Shown: positions 17,914 through 26,111 of the stretch, in pieces
Layout of the letters: each line of letters opens with the position of its first letter
How positions within the stretch are numbered: the first letter of the stretch is position 1
Assembly: GCA_050260375.1 (NCBI GenBank)
Contig: JBLNCA010000030.1
Span: forward strand, 6,082-70,081
Length of the DNA: 64,000 nucleotides
Source: DTFZ01 sp050260375
GTDB lineage: Bacteria; Bacillota; Clostridia; Christensenellales; SZUA-584
Reading direction: 5' to 3'
Translations under genes and position numbers: made by a program
The notes under the pieces: generated by a model
What the model saw: only the letters and a program-made list of their open reading frames with translations
What the model was told of the DNA's origin: nothing
Databases searched by the model: none

Positions 17914-17942
17914 AATATAAACTGTCCATTTGCTCTTGTCAA
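17914..17942 (-). promoter_or_regulatory. sigma-70-type promoter of metY
   Basis: On the minus strand TTGACA (17937-17942), 17 bp, TATATT (17914-17919). It is an almost consensus promoter 56 bp before the metY start. Confidence 0.8.
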
Positions 17943-18010
17943 GTAATTTCTATTATTCATTAATTATTTCCTGTAAAAATAAAACGAAACTAAATAAATT
18001 CGAAGAATCC

Positions 18011-18442
18011 TTATTCTGCAGCGGCGAGCTTTTCCTGCTGTTGTTTCACAAGGTCGGCAAGCGTAATGTTGTCCACCACGCCGTTTATCGCCTCGTCTAT
18101 CTGCTTCCATACGTCAAGGGTAACGCACATAGAGCTTCTCGGGCATTGATTGGGATCATCCTCCATGCAGGCGACGGGTACAAGGCTTCCTTCGATTTGC
18201 CTCAATATCATTCCTACCGTGTATTCTTCCGCGGGTTTTGCAAGCTTATATCCGCCCTGCGCTCCGCGAATACTTTTAACGAATCCGGAACGGCTGAACA
18301 TCGTAACAATCTGTTCAAGGTACTTTTCGGAAATCTGCTGCCTGTTTGCAATGCTCTTTATAGTCACATACTCGTCTTTCGGCGCAAGCGCCAAGTCTAG
18401 CATCATCCTCAGCGCATAACGCCCTCTCGTCGAAATCTTCAT
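18011..18442 (-). CDS. Rrf2 family transcriptional regulator with three cysteines (IscR-like)
   Basis: A 143-aa Rrf2 regulator. The start MKISTRGRYALRMMLDLAL and the wing RGAQGGYKLAKPAEEYTVG are diagnostic. The C-terminal half carries ACMEDDPNQCPRSSMC, a C-x7-C-x5-C set followed by a tryptophan, close to the C-x5-C-x5-C iron-sulfur site of IscR, so it may sense [2Fe-2S]. It follows TcdA by 41 bp and is upstream of metY. It is one of four Rrf2 paralogues in the sulfur region. Whether it or the cysteine-free paralogue at 24496 binds the shared operator cannot be told from sequence. Confidence 0.9.
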   Translation of the reverse strand: MKISTRGRYALRMMLDLALAPKDEYVTIKSIANRQQISEKYLEQIVTMFSRSGFVKSIRGAQGGYKLAKPAEEYTVGMILRQIEGSLVPVACMEDDPNQCPRSSMCVTLDVWKQIDEAINGVVDNITLADLVKQQQEKLAAAE

Positions 18443-18483
18443 GCCTGCACCTTCCTGCCGATGATTTTTATTGCACTATGCTA

Positions 18484-19239
18484 TCAATCAACGCCCGTTA
18501 AATCTTTAATAACTTCCGCCGCGAGTATCAGCCCCGCCACCGACGGAACAAAAGATATGCTGCCCGGTATCTGCCGCCTTACCGTACATTTTCTTTTCGT
18601 GTCCGGCGGACAGACGCAGTTATTTTTGCAGCTTAAATCCTCCTCGTCTTTTGGCTTTAGCACCTCTTCTTTTGAGTATACGACTTTTAGCGATTCTATG
18701 CCTCTTGCCTTTAGTTCGCGCCGCATCACTTTCGCGAGCGGACAGACTGAAGTTTGATATATATCCGCGACTTCGAACCGTGTGGGGTCAAGCTTGTTTC
18801 CCGCGCCCATACAGCTTATTACAGGCGTCCCCGCCTTTTTCGCCTCTTCTATAAGCGTAAGCTTTGACGATACCGTGTCTATAGCATCCACGATATAGTC
18901 GTATTTGGTTAGGTCATACTCGGAAGCATTCTGTGCGGTATAGAAGCATTCGTTGGCCTCGACGCGGCATTTCGGGTTTATTTCGAGTATGCGCTCTTTC
19001 ATTACCTCGACCTTTTTCCGGCCGATCGTTTTGCGGGTAGCGATAAGCTGCCGGTTTATGTTTGTCAGGCAGACTTTGTCGTCGTCAAACAGCGCTATGC
19101 CGCCAAGCCCCGAGCGGGCAAGCGCTTCCGCGGCAAACGAGCCTACTCCGCCTATGCCGAATACCGCCACCGTTGAATTATTAAGCCTGGCCATTGCTTC
19201 TCTGCCGAGTAAAAGCTGTGTTCTCGAAAACTCTTTCAT
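18484..19239 (-). CDS. tcdA: tRNA threonylcarbamoyladenosine dehydratase (TcdA/CsdL)
   Basis: A 251-aa E1-like enzyme that cyclises t6A37 of tRNA to ct6A using ATP. The nucleotide loop GIGGVGSFAAEALARSG and the adenylation motif DDDKVCLTNINRQ are clear; SKLTLIEEAKKAGTPVISCM and the C-terminal SFVPSVAGLILAAEVI complete the family. Cysteines CKNNCVCPP lie in the crossover region. It overlaps RidA by 4 bp and is followed by an Rrf2 gene, so the three form one operon. In other bacteria the gene often pairs with the sulfur-transfer protein CsdE. Confidence 0.92.
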   Translation of the reverse strand: MKEFSRTQLLLGREAMARLNNSTVAVFGIGGVGSFAAEALARSGLGGIALFDDDKVCLTNINRQLIATRKTIGRKKVEVMKERILEINPKCRVEANECFYTAQNASEYDLTKYDYIVDAIDTVSSKLTLIEEAKKAGTPVISCMGAGNKLDPTRFEVADIYQTSVCPLAKVMRRELKARGIESLKVVYSKEEVLKPKDEEDLSCKNNCVCPPDTKRKCTVRRQIPGSISFVPSVAGLILAAEVIKDLTGVD

Positions 19240-19616
19240 TTTGTCTTTGCTATCGCTTCAATCTCTATAAACACGTCTTTAGGCAGCCTTGAAACCTCGA
19301 CGCAGGATCTCGCCGGATAAGGCTCTGAGAAATACTCAGCGTAAATCTCGTTAACACGTGCAAAGCCGCTTAAGTCTTTTATATATACCGTCGTCTTTAT
19401 TACGTCGCTTAATTCCGCTCCCGCAGCGGCAAGCACGGCTTTTAGATTTTCAAGCGCCTGCCTCGCCTGCCGCTCAATGCCCTCAGGGACCGTGCCGTCG
19501 ACAGGGTTAACGGGTATCTGGCCGGATGTAAAAACGAGGTCTCCGGTTTTAATACCCTGTGAGTAAGGCCCTATAGCCTTTGGAGCTTCATCGGTATTTA
19601 TTAGCTTTAATTCCAT
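19236..19616 (-). CDS. ridA: RidA family reactive imine deaminase
   Basis: A 126-aa protein of standard RidA length. GPYSQGIKTGDLVFTSGQIP and the C-terminal RSCVEVSRLPKDVFIEIEAI contain the family arginine and glutamate that bind the substrate. RidA hydrolyses 2-aminoacrylate and similar enamines released by PLP enzymes acting on serine and cysteine, which fits a neighbourhood full of such enzymes. First gene of the ridA-tcdA-rrf2 operon; its promoter (19682-19710) overlaps an operator-like palindrome. Confidence 0.92.
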   Translation of the reverse strand: MELKLINTDEAPKAIGPYSQGIKTGDLVFTSGQIPVNPVDGTVPEGIERQARQALENLKAVLAAAGAELSDVIKTTVYIKDLSGFARVNEIYAEYFSEPYPARSCVEVSRLPKDVFIEIEAIAKTK

Positions 19617-19664
19617 TTGCCAAACCCTTCATTAATATTATCCGTACTTTTCAGACGGGTTATA

Positions 19665-19687
19665 ATTCATATATAAATAATATGATA
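19665..19687. promoter_or_regulatory. operator-like palindrome at ridA
   Basis: ATTCATA-N9-TATGATA on the + strand; it covers the -10 box (19682-19687) of the ridA promoter. A member of the sulfur-region motif family. Confidence 0.6.
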
Positions 19688-19710
19688 GATTCTAAGCTTT
19701 TATATGTCAA
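19682..19710 (-). promoter_or_regulatory. promoter of ridA-tcdA-rrf2
   Basis: On the minus strand TTGACA (19705-19710), 17 bp, TATCAT (19682-19687), 66 bp before the ridA start. Confidence 0.7.
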
Positions 19711-19794
19711 GGAAAAAGGGGCTACGGCAGAGCTTATTAATCATATTGGCCGCCTGATTAAAATAATTATGCCGCTGCCCAAACTGGCGCTTAA

Positions 19795-19921
19795 TTCACA
19801 CCCCATCAAACCTGACGGTTTGCCGGGGACCCCGTATTTACACCCTAACAAGCCTTTCGTCTTGTTGGGGATCCCCTGATATACACACCCCATCAAGTCT
19901 TTCGACTTGCTGGGGACCCCG
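19795..19921. repeat. three tandem dispersed-hairpin repeats
   Basis: Units at 19795-19834, 19837-19877 and 19882-19921. Each has CACCCC or CACCCT at the left and GGGG-A(C/T)CCC at the right. Stem arms differ between units in a paired way (AAACC with GGTTT; AAGTC with GACTT). A broken fourth left end follows. It sits between the terminator of the ABC substrate-binding gene and the ridA promoter. Confidence 0.8.
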
Positions 19922-19940
19922 ATATACACACCCTATATAA

Positions 19941-19983
19941 AAGATACAGGCCGCATCGGCTTAAAGCCCGCAGCCTGTATCTT
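19941..19983 (-). terminator. terminator of the amino-acid ABC operon
   Basis: Perfect 11-bp arms AAGATACAGGC and GCCTGTATCTT with T-rich sequence after the hairpin on the minus strand, 21 bp past the substrate-binding protein stop. Confidence 0.8.
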
Positions 19984-20004
19984 CTGCAAAAATTACTCGG
20001 CTTC

Positions 20005-20934
20005 CTATTCCGTTACGCCGCCTTCGACGACTATCTGATCAGCCGTGAAATTGTCCGGAAATGCGTCTTTCAAAGTTGCATCATAGGCCTTATGGAAAAA
20101 CTGCTCGTCTTTAAGCACGCCAGTTATAAGGCTATTTACATAGTCAAGCAATTCCTTATTACCCTTGGCAACGGCGCCGGCTATGTAATCCTTGTTTCCA
20201 AGCTCGCCTATACCGACCACATAGCCGGGGTTCGCCTTTGCCCACGAGAGCAGCAGCGTATTATCCTGAGCGAAAGCGTCGGCTCTGCCGGCAGTCAACG
20301 CCTGATAACCATCGATAATCGCGTCGGTCTTAAGTAATTTAACGTCCGGAAAGTTCTTCGTGAAGTATGCGTCCGCCGTAGTGCCCGTATTGACGACGAG
20401 AGTCTTGCCTTTAAGATCGTCTACGGAATAAATCGGAGCTTTCTCGCTGGAGACGACGCCGATAGAGACCTTTTCGTAAGGCAAAGTGAAGTCTACGCTC
20501 TTAGCCCGCTCTTCCGTGACCGTAAAATCAGCCAGCATCAAATCGACCTTGTTTGTCTGCAGATAGGGAATCCTGTCTGCCGGGTTCAGCGCGACCCATG
20601 TGACCTTTGTTTCATCGCCGAGAAGTTCTTTGGCGATCCTCTTGCCGAGTTCGACATCGTAGCCCTTGAATTCCCCGTCGATGTCCTGATAGCAGAACGG
20701 GGCGTCGTCCGCGAAGATGCCTATCCTGATTGTTCCCGCGGCCTTAATCGCAGCGATCGAGCTGGGCCCCGTCGGAGCTGCCGTGGCGGATACGTCAGCC
20801 GGTGCGCTCTCAGCAGCCGATACGGACGGATCCGATGATGCGGCCGGCGTAGCCGTAGCAGCCGGCGCCGAAGTGCAGCCCGCTAAGCCTGCCAACAGTA
20901 TCAACGCTGAGGCCAATGCTAGAATCCTTTTCAT
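20005..20934 (-). CDS. amino-acid (cystine-type) ABC transporter substrate-binding lipoprotein
   Basis: A 309-aa lipoprotein. The signal peptide ends in the lipobox LAGCT (Cys20), followed by an Ala/Ser/Pro-rich tether to about residue 60 and a SBP_bac_3 fold (IRIGIFADDAPFCYQDIDGE; GYDVELGKRIAKEL; DLMLADFTVTEERAKSVDF). SBP_bac_3 proteins bind polar amino acids and cystine. It is the last gene of a four-gene minus-strand operon, 120 bp after the ATPase. The sulfur-gene setting and the operator at 23181 favour cystine or methionine as ligand, by inference. Confidence 0.9.
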   Translation of the reverse strand: MKRILALASALILLAGLAGCTSAPAATATPAASSDPSVSAAESAPADVSATAAPTGPSSIAAIKAAGTIRIGIFADDAPFCYQDIDGEFKGYDVELGKRIAKELLGDETKVTWVALNPADRIPYLQTNKVDLMLADFTVTEERAKSVDFTLPYEKVSIGVVSSEKAPIYSVDDLKGKTLVVNTGTTADAYFTKNFPDVKLLKTDAIIDGYQALTAGRADAFAQDNTLLLSWAKANPGYVVGIGELGNKDYIAGAVAKGNKELLDYVNSLITGVLKDEQFFHKAYDATLKDAFPDNFTADQIVVEGGVTE

Positions 20935-21054
20935 TTTAAATTCCTCCTATATATTTAATATTATTGACATATACCTGACCTGCGGAGTACTGCCCAAAAA
21001 GTATCCTTTCGGCTCAGTGCGGCAAGTCATGTATCTGCTTTCCCATTTTGCTGC
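20935..21054. promoter_or_regulatory. intra-operon gap with a weak operator-like match
   Basis: It holds AGGAGGA (20941-20947) for the substrate-binding gene and a weak copy of the motif (CCTCCTA-N9-TATTATT, 20943-20965). The match is poor and overlaps the ribosome site, so I give it little weight. Higher expression of the binding protein from an internal promoter is possible. Confidence 0.3.
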
Positions 21055-21813
21055 CTATATCCCTCCGCCTATCCGGTCGGCTTCGGACAGGTTCAAAAAT
21101 CTTCTCGCCTCCGCGGTATCCGGGAAGTGAAAAAACTTTTCAGGCGTGCTTATTTCGAGAATGCTGCCGTTGTCCATAAAAATGATCTTATCGGCAACCT
21201 TCTCCGCAAACGCCATTTCATGCGTAACGATAAGCATCGTCAGCCCCTGGTATCTTAAGTCACGGATAACGTCCAAAACTTCCCTTACCATTTCCGGATC
21301 GAGCGCGGCGGTGACCTCGTCGAACAGTATGATCTCCGGGTTCATGCACAGCGCCCGGCAGATGGCCACTCTCTGTTTCTGCCCACCGGACAGTTCTCTG
21401 GGGTAAGCCGATTTCTTTTCGAGCAGGCCTACTCTCTTAAGGAGCTCCAGCGCCTGGCTTGTGGCGTCCTCCCTGCTTCTCTTCTCCGCTCGCATCGGAC
21501 CGAGGATTATATTGTTTATCACGTTCATATGCGGGAAAAGATCGTAACTTTGAAATACCATACCGATCTTTTTCCTTATTTCATTCCAATGCCTGTAATT
21601 TTTTATAGGCAGGGATATCAGCATATCGTTCAGATATATTTCTCCGCTTTCGATTTGCTCAAGGCCGTTGATGCACCGAAGCAACGTTGATTTTCCGCAG
21701 CCGGAGCGGCCCAATATTGCGATAACTTCACCCTTCTTAACGTCAAAGCTTACGTTTTTTAATACGGAGTTCTTATCAAATACTTTTTTCAGATTCTTTA
21801 CCCTCAGAAGCAT
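21055..21813 (-). CDS. amino-acid ABC transporter ATP-binding protein
   Basis: A 252-aa ATPase of the GlnQ/TcyC kind. Walker A ILGRSGCGKSTLL, signature LSGGQKQRVAICRAL, Walker B IILFDEVTAALDPE. The VTAALDPE form with DEVT instead of DEPT is common in polar amino-acid importers. Third in the operon, 18 bp after a permease. Confidence 0.92.
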   Translation of the reverse strand: MLLRVKNLKKVFDKNSVLKNVSFDVKKGEVIAILGRSGCGKSTLLRCINGLEQIESGEIYLNDMLISLPIKNYRHWNEIRKKIGMVFQSYDLFPHMNVINNIILGPMRAEKRSREDATSQALELLKRVGLLEKKSAYPRELSGGQKQRVAICRALCMNPEIILFDEVTAALDPEMVREVLDVIRDLRYQGLTMLIVTHEMAFAEKVADKIIFMDNGSILEISTPEKFFHFPDTAEARRFLNLSEADRIGGGI

Positions 21814-21831
21814 TATCGATTCCTCATTTTT

Positions 21832-22515
21832 TTATTGATTAACCTGTAGTCTTTTTTCCAGATATCTTGCGAGCAGCGACAGCGGATAACAGATTATAAA
21901 GTAGATTACCAGCAGCACCAGGTACATCGTAAAGGATATATAGCTGTTAGGATTTCGAAGGTATGTCACCTGAATGATATTCTGCGCCACCTTCAACACC
22001 TCCGAAACGCTTATAAGATGAACCAGCGTGGTTGTTTTGATAAGGCGCGTAGCGAGGTTCACGATTGAAGGCGTTATCATTACAATTATCTGTGGCAGCA
22101 GCACATGGATATACATCTGCGGCCTCGAAAGCCCGAGCGCGATGCTCGAATCGAACTGCGACTTAGAAAGGCTCGTAATAAAGCCCCTTACATAGTCCCC
22201 TATTTCAAACATCCCCCACAATGTGAATACAATGATTGATACAGCCACATTGTCCGTCTCTATATGGAACAAACCGACCGGAATAAAGAAGAACACGAAC
22301 AGCCATATCAGCGGATGAACGAGCCTGAACGCTTCCAGTAGCACCCTCAGCATCACTTTAAGGGGCCTGTTCTCTAGCGTCATCAGCACGCCGACTACAA
22401 CCCCGAATATTACTGACAGCACCAATGCGACCAAAGATATCTTCAGCGTCTCGCCGATGCCTTCCAGCAGCCTCGGAAAGGCTTTTATTATTATGTCAAC
22501 TCCCAAATTCTGCAA
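21832..22515 (-). CDS. amino-acid ABC transporter permease (second)
   Basis: A 227-aa HisM/GlnP-like permease with about five membrane helices. The EAA loop reads ALGLSRPQMYIHVLLPQ, contacting the ATPase. It overlaps the first permease gene by 20 bp, so the two are translationally coupled and probably form a heterodimeric pore. Confidence 0.9.
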   Translation of the reverse strand: MQNLGVDIIIKAFPRLLEGIGETLKISLVALVLSVIFGVVVGVLMTLENRPLKVMLRVLLEAFRLVHPLIWLFVFFFIPVGLFHIETDNVAVSIIVFTLWGMFEIGDYVRGFITSLSKSQFDSSIALGLSRPQMYIHVLLPQIIVMITPSIVNLATRLIKTTTLVHLISVSEVLKVAQNIIQVTYLRNPNSYISFTMYLVLLVIYFIICYPLSLLARYLEKRLQVNQ

Positions 22516-23158
22516 AGCGAATTTTCCTTTCTAATTTTGAAAACAGATACGTCATCGGTATAAGAATTATCAAATACGAGAGTATCATGAATGCGGCAAC
22601 AGCAGTAATGAGGTCAGGCCGCAGGCTTATTATTGCAAAGGCCTGATAGACTATCTCCGGCAGCAGTATCAGTTTCATCGCCGAAACTTCTTTTGTCAGA
22701 AACATGGCGTTATTGCATATAGCGGCAATAGAAGTCGATACCGCCTGAGGCAGTATAAGGTACCGTATCGTATCAAGTCTCGATAACCCCAGCGCCATCG
22801 CAAGCTCCCGCTGGCTTGCCGTAATCGCCTTCATTCCCGATAATATTGCTTCGCACATATACGCTCCGCCAAGAAGCGAAAGTACTATAACCGAGCAGAT
22901 AAAGCTGCTCATCGTTAAAAATACTTTGGGCAGCCCGTAAAATATGAAGTACGCTTGTATCAGCGACGGCGTGTTTCTTAAGAAAGCGACGTAAGCTTTA
23001 ATCAGCGTTTTAAGCACCCGTATCTCATAAAACAAAATGACGGCGGATACAAACCCTATAAATATAGCCAGCAGTATTGATAAAAGCGCCACCTCCAGCG
23101 TCACAAGCGAAGCGTTCGCAAATATGCTGACAAGATCAAATGTATTGTGTACGTCCAT
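22496..23158 (-). CDS. amino-acid ABC transporter permease (first)
   Basis: A 220-aa permease of the same family. The EAA loop is AMALGLSRLDTIRYLILPQ, with FLRNTPSLIQAYFIFYGLP in the family N-terminal part. It is the first gene of the importer operon; upstream lie an operator-like palindrome (23181-23203) and the terminator of cysK. Confidence 0.9.
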   Translation of the reverse strand: MDVHNTFDLVSIFANASLVTLEVALLSILLAIFIGFVSAVILFYEIRVLKTLIKAYVAFLRNTPSLIQAYFIFYGLPKVFLTMSSFICSVIVLSLLGGAYMCEAILSGMKAITASQRELAMALGLSRLDTIRYLILPQAVSTSIAAICNNAMFLTKEVSAMKLILLPEIVYQAFAIISLRPDLITAVAAFMILSYLIILIPMTYLFSKLERKIRFAEFGS

Positions 23159-23180
23159 ATTTTCATTCTCGACTTTTATA

Positions 23181-23203
23181 ATACATATATGTATAGTATG
23201 TAT
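23181..23203. promoter_or_regulatory. operator-like palindrome at the amino-acid ABC operon
   Basis: ATACATA-N9-TATGTAT, a perfect 7-9-7 inverted repeat, 22 bp before the permease start. A TATTAT box next to it (minus strand) could be the -10, which would put the operator inside the promoter; the -35 is not convincing. Confidence 0.55.
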
Positions 23204-23207
23204 ATTT

Positions 23208-23246
23208 GTATAAACGAAACGGCTCCTTTAGCCGTTTCGTTTATAC
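23208..23246 (-). terminator. terminator of cysK
   Basis: Perfect 17-bp arms (GTATAAACGAAACGGCT and its complement) with a 5-base loop, followed by AAATATA. It lies between the cysK stop and the ABC operator. Confidence 0.75.
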
Positions 23247-23358
23247 TATCAAGTTCAAACCACTGCAGAATTAAGCTCGGTCGTTTGATTTAAATATCAA
23301 AACAATTCCCGCAAAGCGTCAAATGATTCACTTAAAGATACCTGCACAAATCATTACA

Positions 23359-24291
23359 TCATTCCGAGAACAGCGGAGTCGACAGATAGCGCTCTCCGGT
23401 GTCCGGCAGAATAGCGACAATCGTCTTACCTGCGTTTTCAGGGCGCTTTGCCAGCTCCGTCGAAGCCCATATCGCCGCGCCGGAGGAAATGCCGACCAGC
23501 AGCCCGTCGGTTCTTGCTATCTCTTTTCCCGCTGCGAACGCATCCTCGTTTTTCACTTTGATGATTTCGTCGAAGATTTTCGTATCAAGCACGTCCGGCA
23601 CAAACCCCGGCCCTATTCCCTGTATCTTGTGCGGCCCGGGTTTTCCTTCCGACAGTACCGGCGAATCAAACGGCTCGAGCACCACTATCTTTATATTCGG
23701 GTTCTTGGACCTTAAAAATTCTCCCGCGCCGGTAATCGTTCCGCCTGTGCCCGCGCCCGAAACGAATATGTCTATTTTGCCTCCGGTATCTTCCCAGATT
23801 TCCGGGCCTGTCGTCGCTTTATGCACTGCGGGGTTTGCGGGGTTCGTGAACTGCCCCGGTATGAACGAATTTGGTATCTCTTTTGCGAGCTCATTAGCTT
23901 TTTCTATCGCTCCTTTCATACCTTTCGGGCCTTCTGTTAATACAAGCTCCGCGCCATACGCCTTAAGCAGGTTCCTGCGCTCTATGCTGAACGTTTCAGG
24001 CATCGTTAGTATTATACGGTATCCTTTTGCCGCAGCCACCGACGCAAGGCCTATTCCTGTGTTGCCGCTCGTAGGTTCTATGATTACCGAGCCGGGCTTT
24101 AATACGCCTCTTTTTTCCGCGTCCTCTATCATCGATTTTGCGATTCTGTCCTTTACGCTTCCCGCCGGATTAAAGTATTCCAGCTTACCGATTATCGTCG
24201 CTTTTAGTCCGTGTTTTTTCTCGTAGTTCGTAAGTTCAAGCAGCGGCGTTCTGCCGATAAGTTCGGTCAAGCTCCTATAAACCTTTGACAT
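23359..24291 (-). CDS. cysK: cysteine synthase A (O-acetylserine sulfhydrylase)
   Basis: A 310-aa PLP enzyme that makes cysteine from O-acetylserine and sulfide. The PLP lysine lies in PAGSVKDRIAKSMIEDAE, the substrate loop is PTSGNTGIGLA, and GTGGTITGAGEFL binds the phosphate. It has a likely own promoter and the operator at 24327, and is divergent to the Rrf2-metB-type operon. The serine acetyltransferase at 32359 makes its substrate and may bind it as the cysteine synthase complex. Confidence 0.95.
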   Translation of the reverse strand: MSKVYRSLTELIGRTPLLELTNYEKKHGLKATIIGKLEYFNPAGSVKDRIAKSMIEDAEKRGVLKPGSVIIEPTSGNTGIGLASVAAAKGYRIILTMPETFSIERRNLLKAYGAELVLTEGPKGMKGAIEKANELAKEIPNSFIPGQFTNPANPAVHKATTGPEIWEDTGGKIDIFVSGAGTGGTITGAGEFLRSKNPNIKIVVLEPFDSPVLSEGKPGPHKIQGIGPGFVPDVLDTKIFDEIIKVKNEDAFAAGKEIARTDGLLVGISSGAAIWASTELAKRPENAGKTIVAILPDTGERYLSTPLFSE

Positions 24292-24326
24292 AATACAAGC
24301 CTCCTGAAAAATTATTATTTAAAACA

Positions 24327-24349
24327 ATTCATATATGTTTAATATGGTA
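24327..24349. promoter_or_regulatory. operator-like palindrome at cysK
   Basis: ATTCATA-N9-TATGGTA. On the minus strand it lies just after a possible cysK promoter (TTGACA at 24375-24380, 17 bp, TAAGCT at 24352-24357). Confidence 0.65.
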
Positions 24350-24351
24350 TC

Positions 24352-24380
24352 AGCTTATTCCAATTCTTACTTTTTGTCAA
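24352..24380 (-). promoter_or_regulatory. possible promoter of cysK
   Basis: On the minus strand TTGACA, 17 bp, TAAGCT. The -10 is a moderate match. Confidence 0.5.
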
Positions 24381-24405
24381 TAGCATTTCTAAAAATATTT
24401 TTATT

Positions 24406-24428
24406 TTTTCTATATGTTTAGTATGCTA
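24406..24428. promoter_or_regulatory. operator-like site upstream of the rrf2-metB promoter
   Basis: TTTTCTA-N9-TATGCTA with core TATGTTTAG; its right end touches the -35 of the plus-strand promoter. The weaker left arm suggests lower affinity; from this position the regulator could act on its own gene. Confidence 0.5.
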
Positions 24429-24457
24429 TTGACAACCCCAGCCTTTTTAAATAATAT
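24429..24457 (+). promoter_or_regulatory. promoter of the rrf2-cystathionine-lyase operon
   Basis: TTGACA (24429-24434), 17 bp, TAATAT (24452-24457). The ATG of the Rrf2 gene is 38 bp downstream with AGGAGGG before it. Confidence 0.8.
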
Positions 24458-24495
24458 AAATGCATATATAAAAGGTATGAAAAGGAGGGAAAGGC

Positions 24496-24942
24496 ATGAG
24501 GATTTCCGCGAAAGGGCGTTACGGGCTTGCCGCGATGATTAACATTGCCCAAAACTATGAAAGCGGCGAATATACAACGGTCATCAGTATTTCCGAAAAG
24601 CTCGGAATATCGAAAATATACCTCGAGCAGGTGTTCTCGCTGCTTAAGCGGGGCGGGCTCGTCAATTCCGTTAAGGGTGCGCAGGGCGGATACATTCTTA
24701 CGCGAATGCCGCAGAAGATAACGGCTTACGACGTACTGTCGGCGGTGGAGTCGTCTCTCTTTGAAAATACCGAAGAAACAGTTTCCGGGAAAGCTCCTGA
24801 AATAGACTCGGCAATGAAGGCGCTTATATTCGACGAGCTTGACGACGCCGTAAAAACCGCGCTTCAAAAAACATCGCTATACGATCTCGTTAATGAAGCC
24901 GAGAAGCATAAAAGCGACCAGGGCCTTATGTTTTTCATTTAA
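24496..24942 (+). CDS. Rrf2 family regulator without cysteines (CymR-like)
   Basis: A 148-aa Rrf2 protein: MRISAKGRYGLAAMINIAQ, ISEKLGISKIYLEQVFSLLK (recognition helix region) and KGAQGGYILTRMP (wing). There is no cysteine in the sensor part, so it cannot hold an iron-sulfur cluster. That resembles CymR, the master repressor of cysteine metabolism, which works with CysK as corepressor in Bacillus and Staphylococcus. Here cysK is the divergent neighbour. It heads the operon with the cystathionine enzyme and MalY. It is the best candidate to bind the shared 7-9-7 operator. Confidence 0.9.
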   Translation: MRISAKGRYGLAAMINIAQNYESGEYTTVISISEKLGISKIYLEQVFSLLKRGGLVNSVKGAQGGYILTRMPQKITAYDVLSAVESSLFENTEETVSGKAPEIDSAMKALIFDELDDAVKTALQKTSLYDLVNEAEKHKSDQGLMFFI

Positions 24943-24965
24943 GACGCATTGTTAAGGAGCTTAAC

Positions 24966-26111
24966 ATGGATATTAAAACCGTTTGCATACACAGCAGCAG
25001 CATAAAGTATGATACCGCCGGCGCAATAAGCGTTCCCATATTCCAGTCGGCAACGTTTTCCCACCCCGGCGTAGGCAAAAGCACGGGGTTCGATTACTCC
25101 CGGCAGCAGAACCCGACGAGGGAGCACCTTGAGAAAACAATGGCTGCATTGGAAGGCGGAGCGGACGCGCTCGCTTTTTCCACCGGAATGGCGGCGGTTA
25201 CCGCGCTGATGGAGCTTTTCTCGCCAGGCGATCACATAATAGCCTCGGACGACCTTTACGGAGGCACGCACCGGCTTTTCCGCCACATATCGCAAAAAAA
25301 CGGCATAGCCGTAGATTTCGCAAATACGTCCGACGCGGGCAATATCGAGACATTATTACGCCCGCAGACAAAAGCCGTATTCATAGAGACGCCCACTAAC
25401 CCTATGATGCAAATCACCGACATCGCGGCTGTCGCCGGTATCACAAAGCGCCACGGGCTGCTGCTCATCGTAGATAACACGTTTCTTACGCCGTATTTCC
25501 AGCAGCCTATAAAGCTCGGGGCGGATATCGTCGTTCACAGCGGCACGAAGTACCTCGGCGGCCACAACGACACGCTTGCGGGGTTTCTTGTCGTTTCCGA
25601 CGCTTCGCTCGGCGAAAGGCTGCGGTTTATATACAAGACTACGGGCGCGTGCCTCTCACCGTTTGACAGCTGGCTGCTTATCCGCGGTATAAAGACGCTT
25701 TCCGTACGCATGGAAAGGCAGCAGGAGAACGCAATGAAGATTGCGGGCTGGCTTTGTACGCAGCCGAAAATCAAAAACGTATACTACGCCGGGCTTCCTT
25801 CCCACCCTGACTACGCGGTTTCGGTAAAGCAATCGTCAGGCTTCGGCGCAATGATATCGTTTGAAACGAGCGACGAAGCAACGGCCGTTCAATTGCTGGA
25901 GCGGGTTAAGGTGATACAGTACGCCGAGAGCCTCGGTGGCGCCGAGTCGCTGATCACATACCCCATGCTTCAGACGCACGCCGACATTCCTAAAGAGGAA
26001 AGGGAAGCAAAGGGCATAAACGAGAAGCTGCTGCGGCTGTCCGTAGGGCTCGAGTGTGCGGACGACCTCATTGCCGACTTAAAGCAGGCGCTGGAGGAAG
26101 CTAATGTTTGA
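24966..26111 (+). CDS. cystathionine gamma-synthase / gamma-lyase family PLP enzyme
   Basis: A 381-aa Cys/Met metabolism enzyme. The PLP lysine is in HSGTKYLGGHNDTLAG; YSRQQNPTREHLEKTMAALEGG and IDLF-like family blocks are present. Sequence alone does not separate synthase (MetB), gamma-lyase (MccB/CGL) and related activities. The length and neighbours (an Rrf2 cysteine regulator upstream, a MalY-like lyase downstream) fit interconversion of cysteine and homocysteine. It is 23 bp after the Rrf2 gene with GGAGC before the ATG. Confidence 0.88.
   Translation: MDIKTVCIHSSSIKYDTAGAISVPIFQSATFSHPGVGKSTGFDYSRQQNPTREHLEKTMAALEGGADALAFSTGMAAVTALMELFSPGDHIIASDDLYGGTHRLFRHISQKNGIAVDFANTSDAGNIETLLRPQTKAVFIETPTNPMMQITDIAAVAGITKRHGLLLIVDNTFLTPYFQQPIKLGADIVVHSGTKYLGGHNDTLAGFLVVSDASLGERLRFIYKTTGACLSPFDSWLLIRGIKTLSVRMERQQENAMKIAGWLCTQPKIKNVYYAGLPSHPDYAVSVKQSSGFGAMISFETSDEATAVQLLERVKVIQYAESLGGAESLITYPMLQTHADIPKEEREAKGINEKLLRLSVGLECADDLIADLKQALEEANV

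Noticed and set aside
20943..20965. Seventh operator before the substrate-binding protein
   Set aside because: The arms match poorly and coincide with the ribosome binding site.
23159..24495. SAM (S-box) or T-box riboswitch at cysteine and methionine genes
   Set aside because: The leaders are too short and lack the S-box and T-box core sequences; good promoters and operators are present instead.
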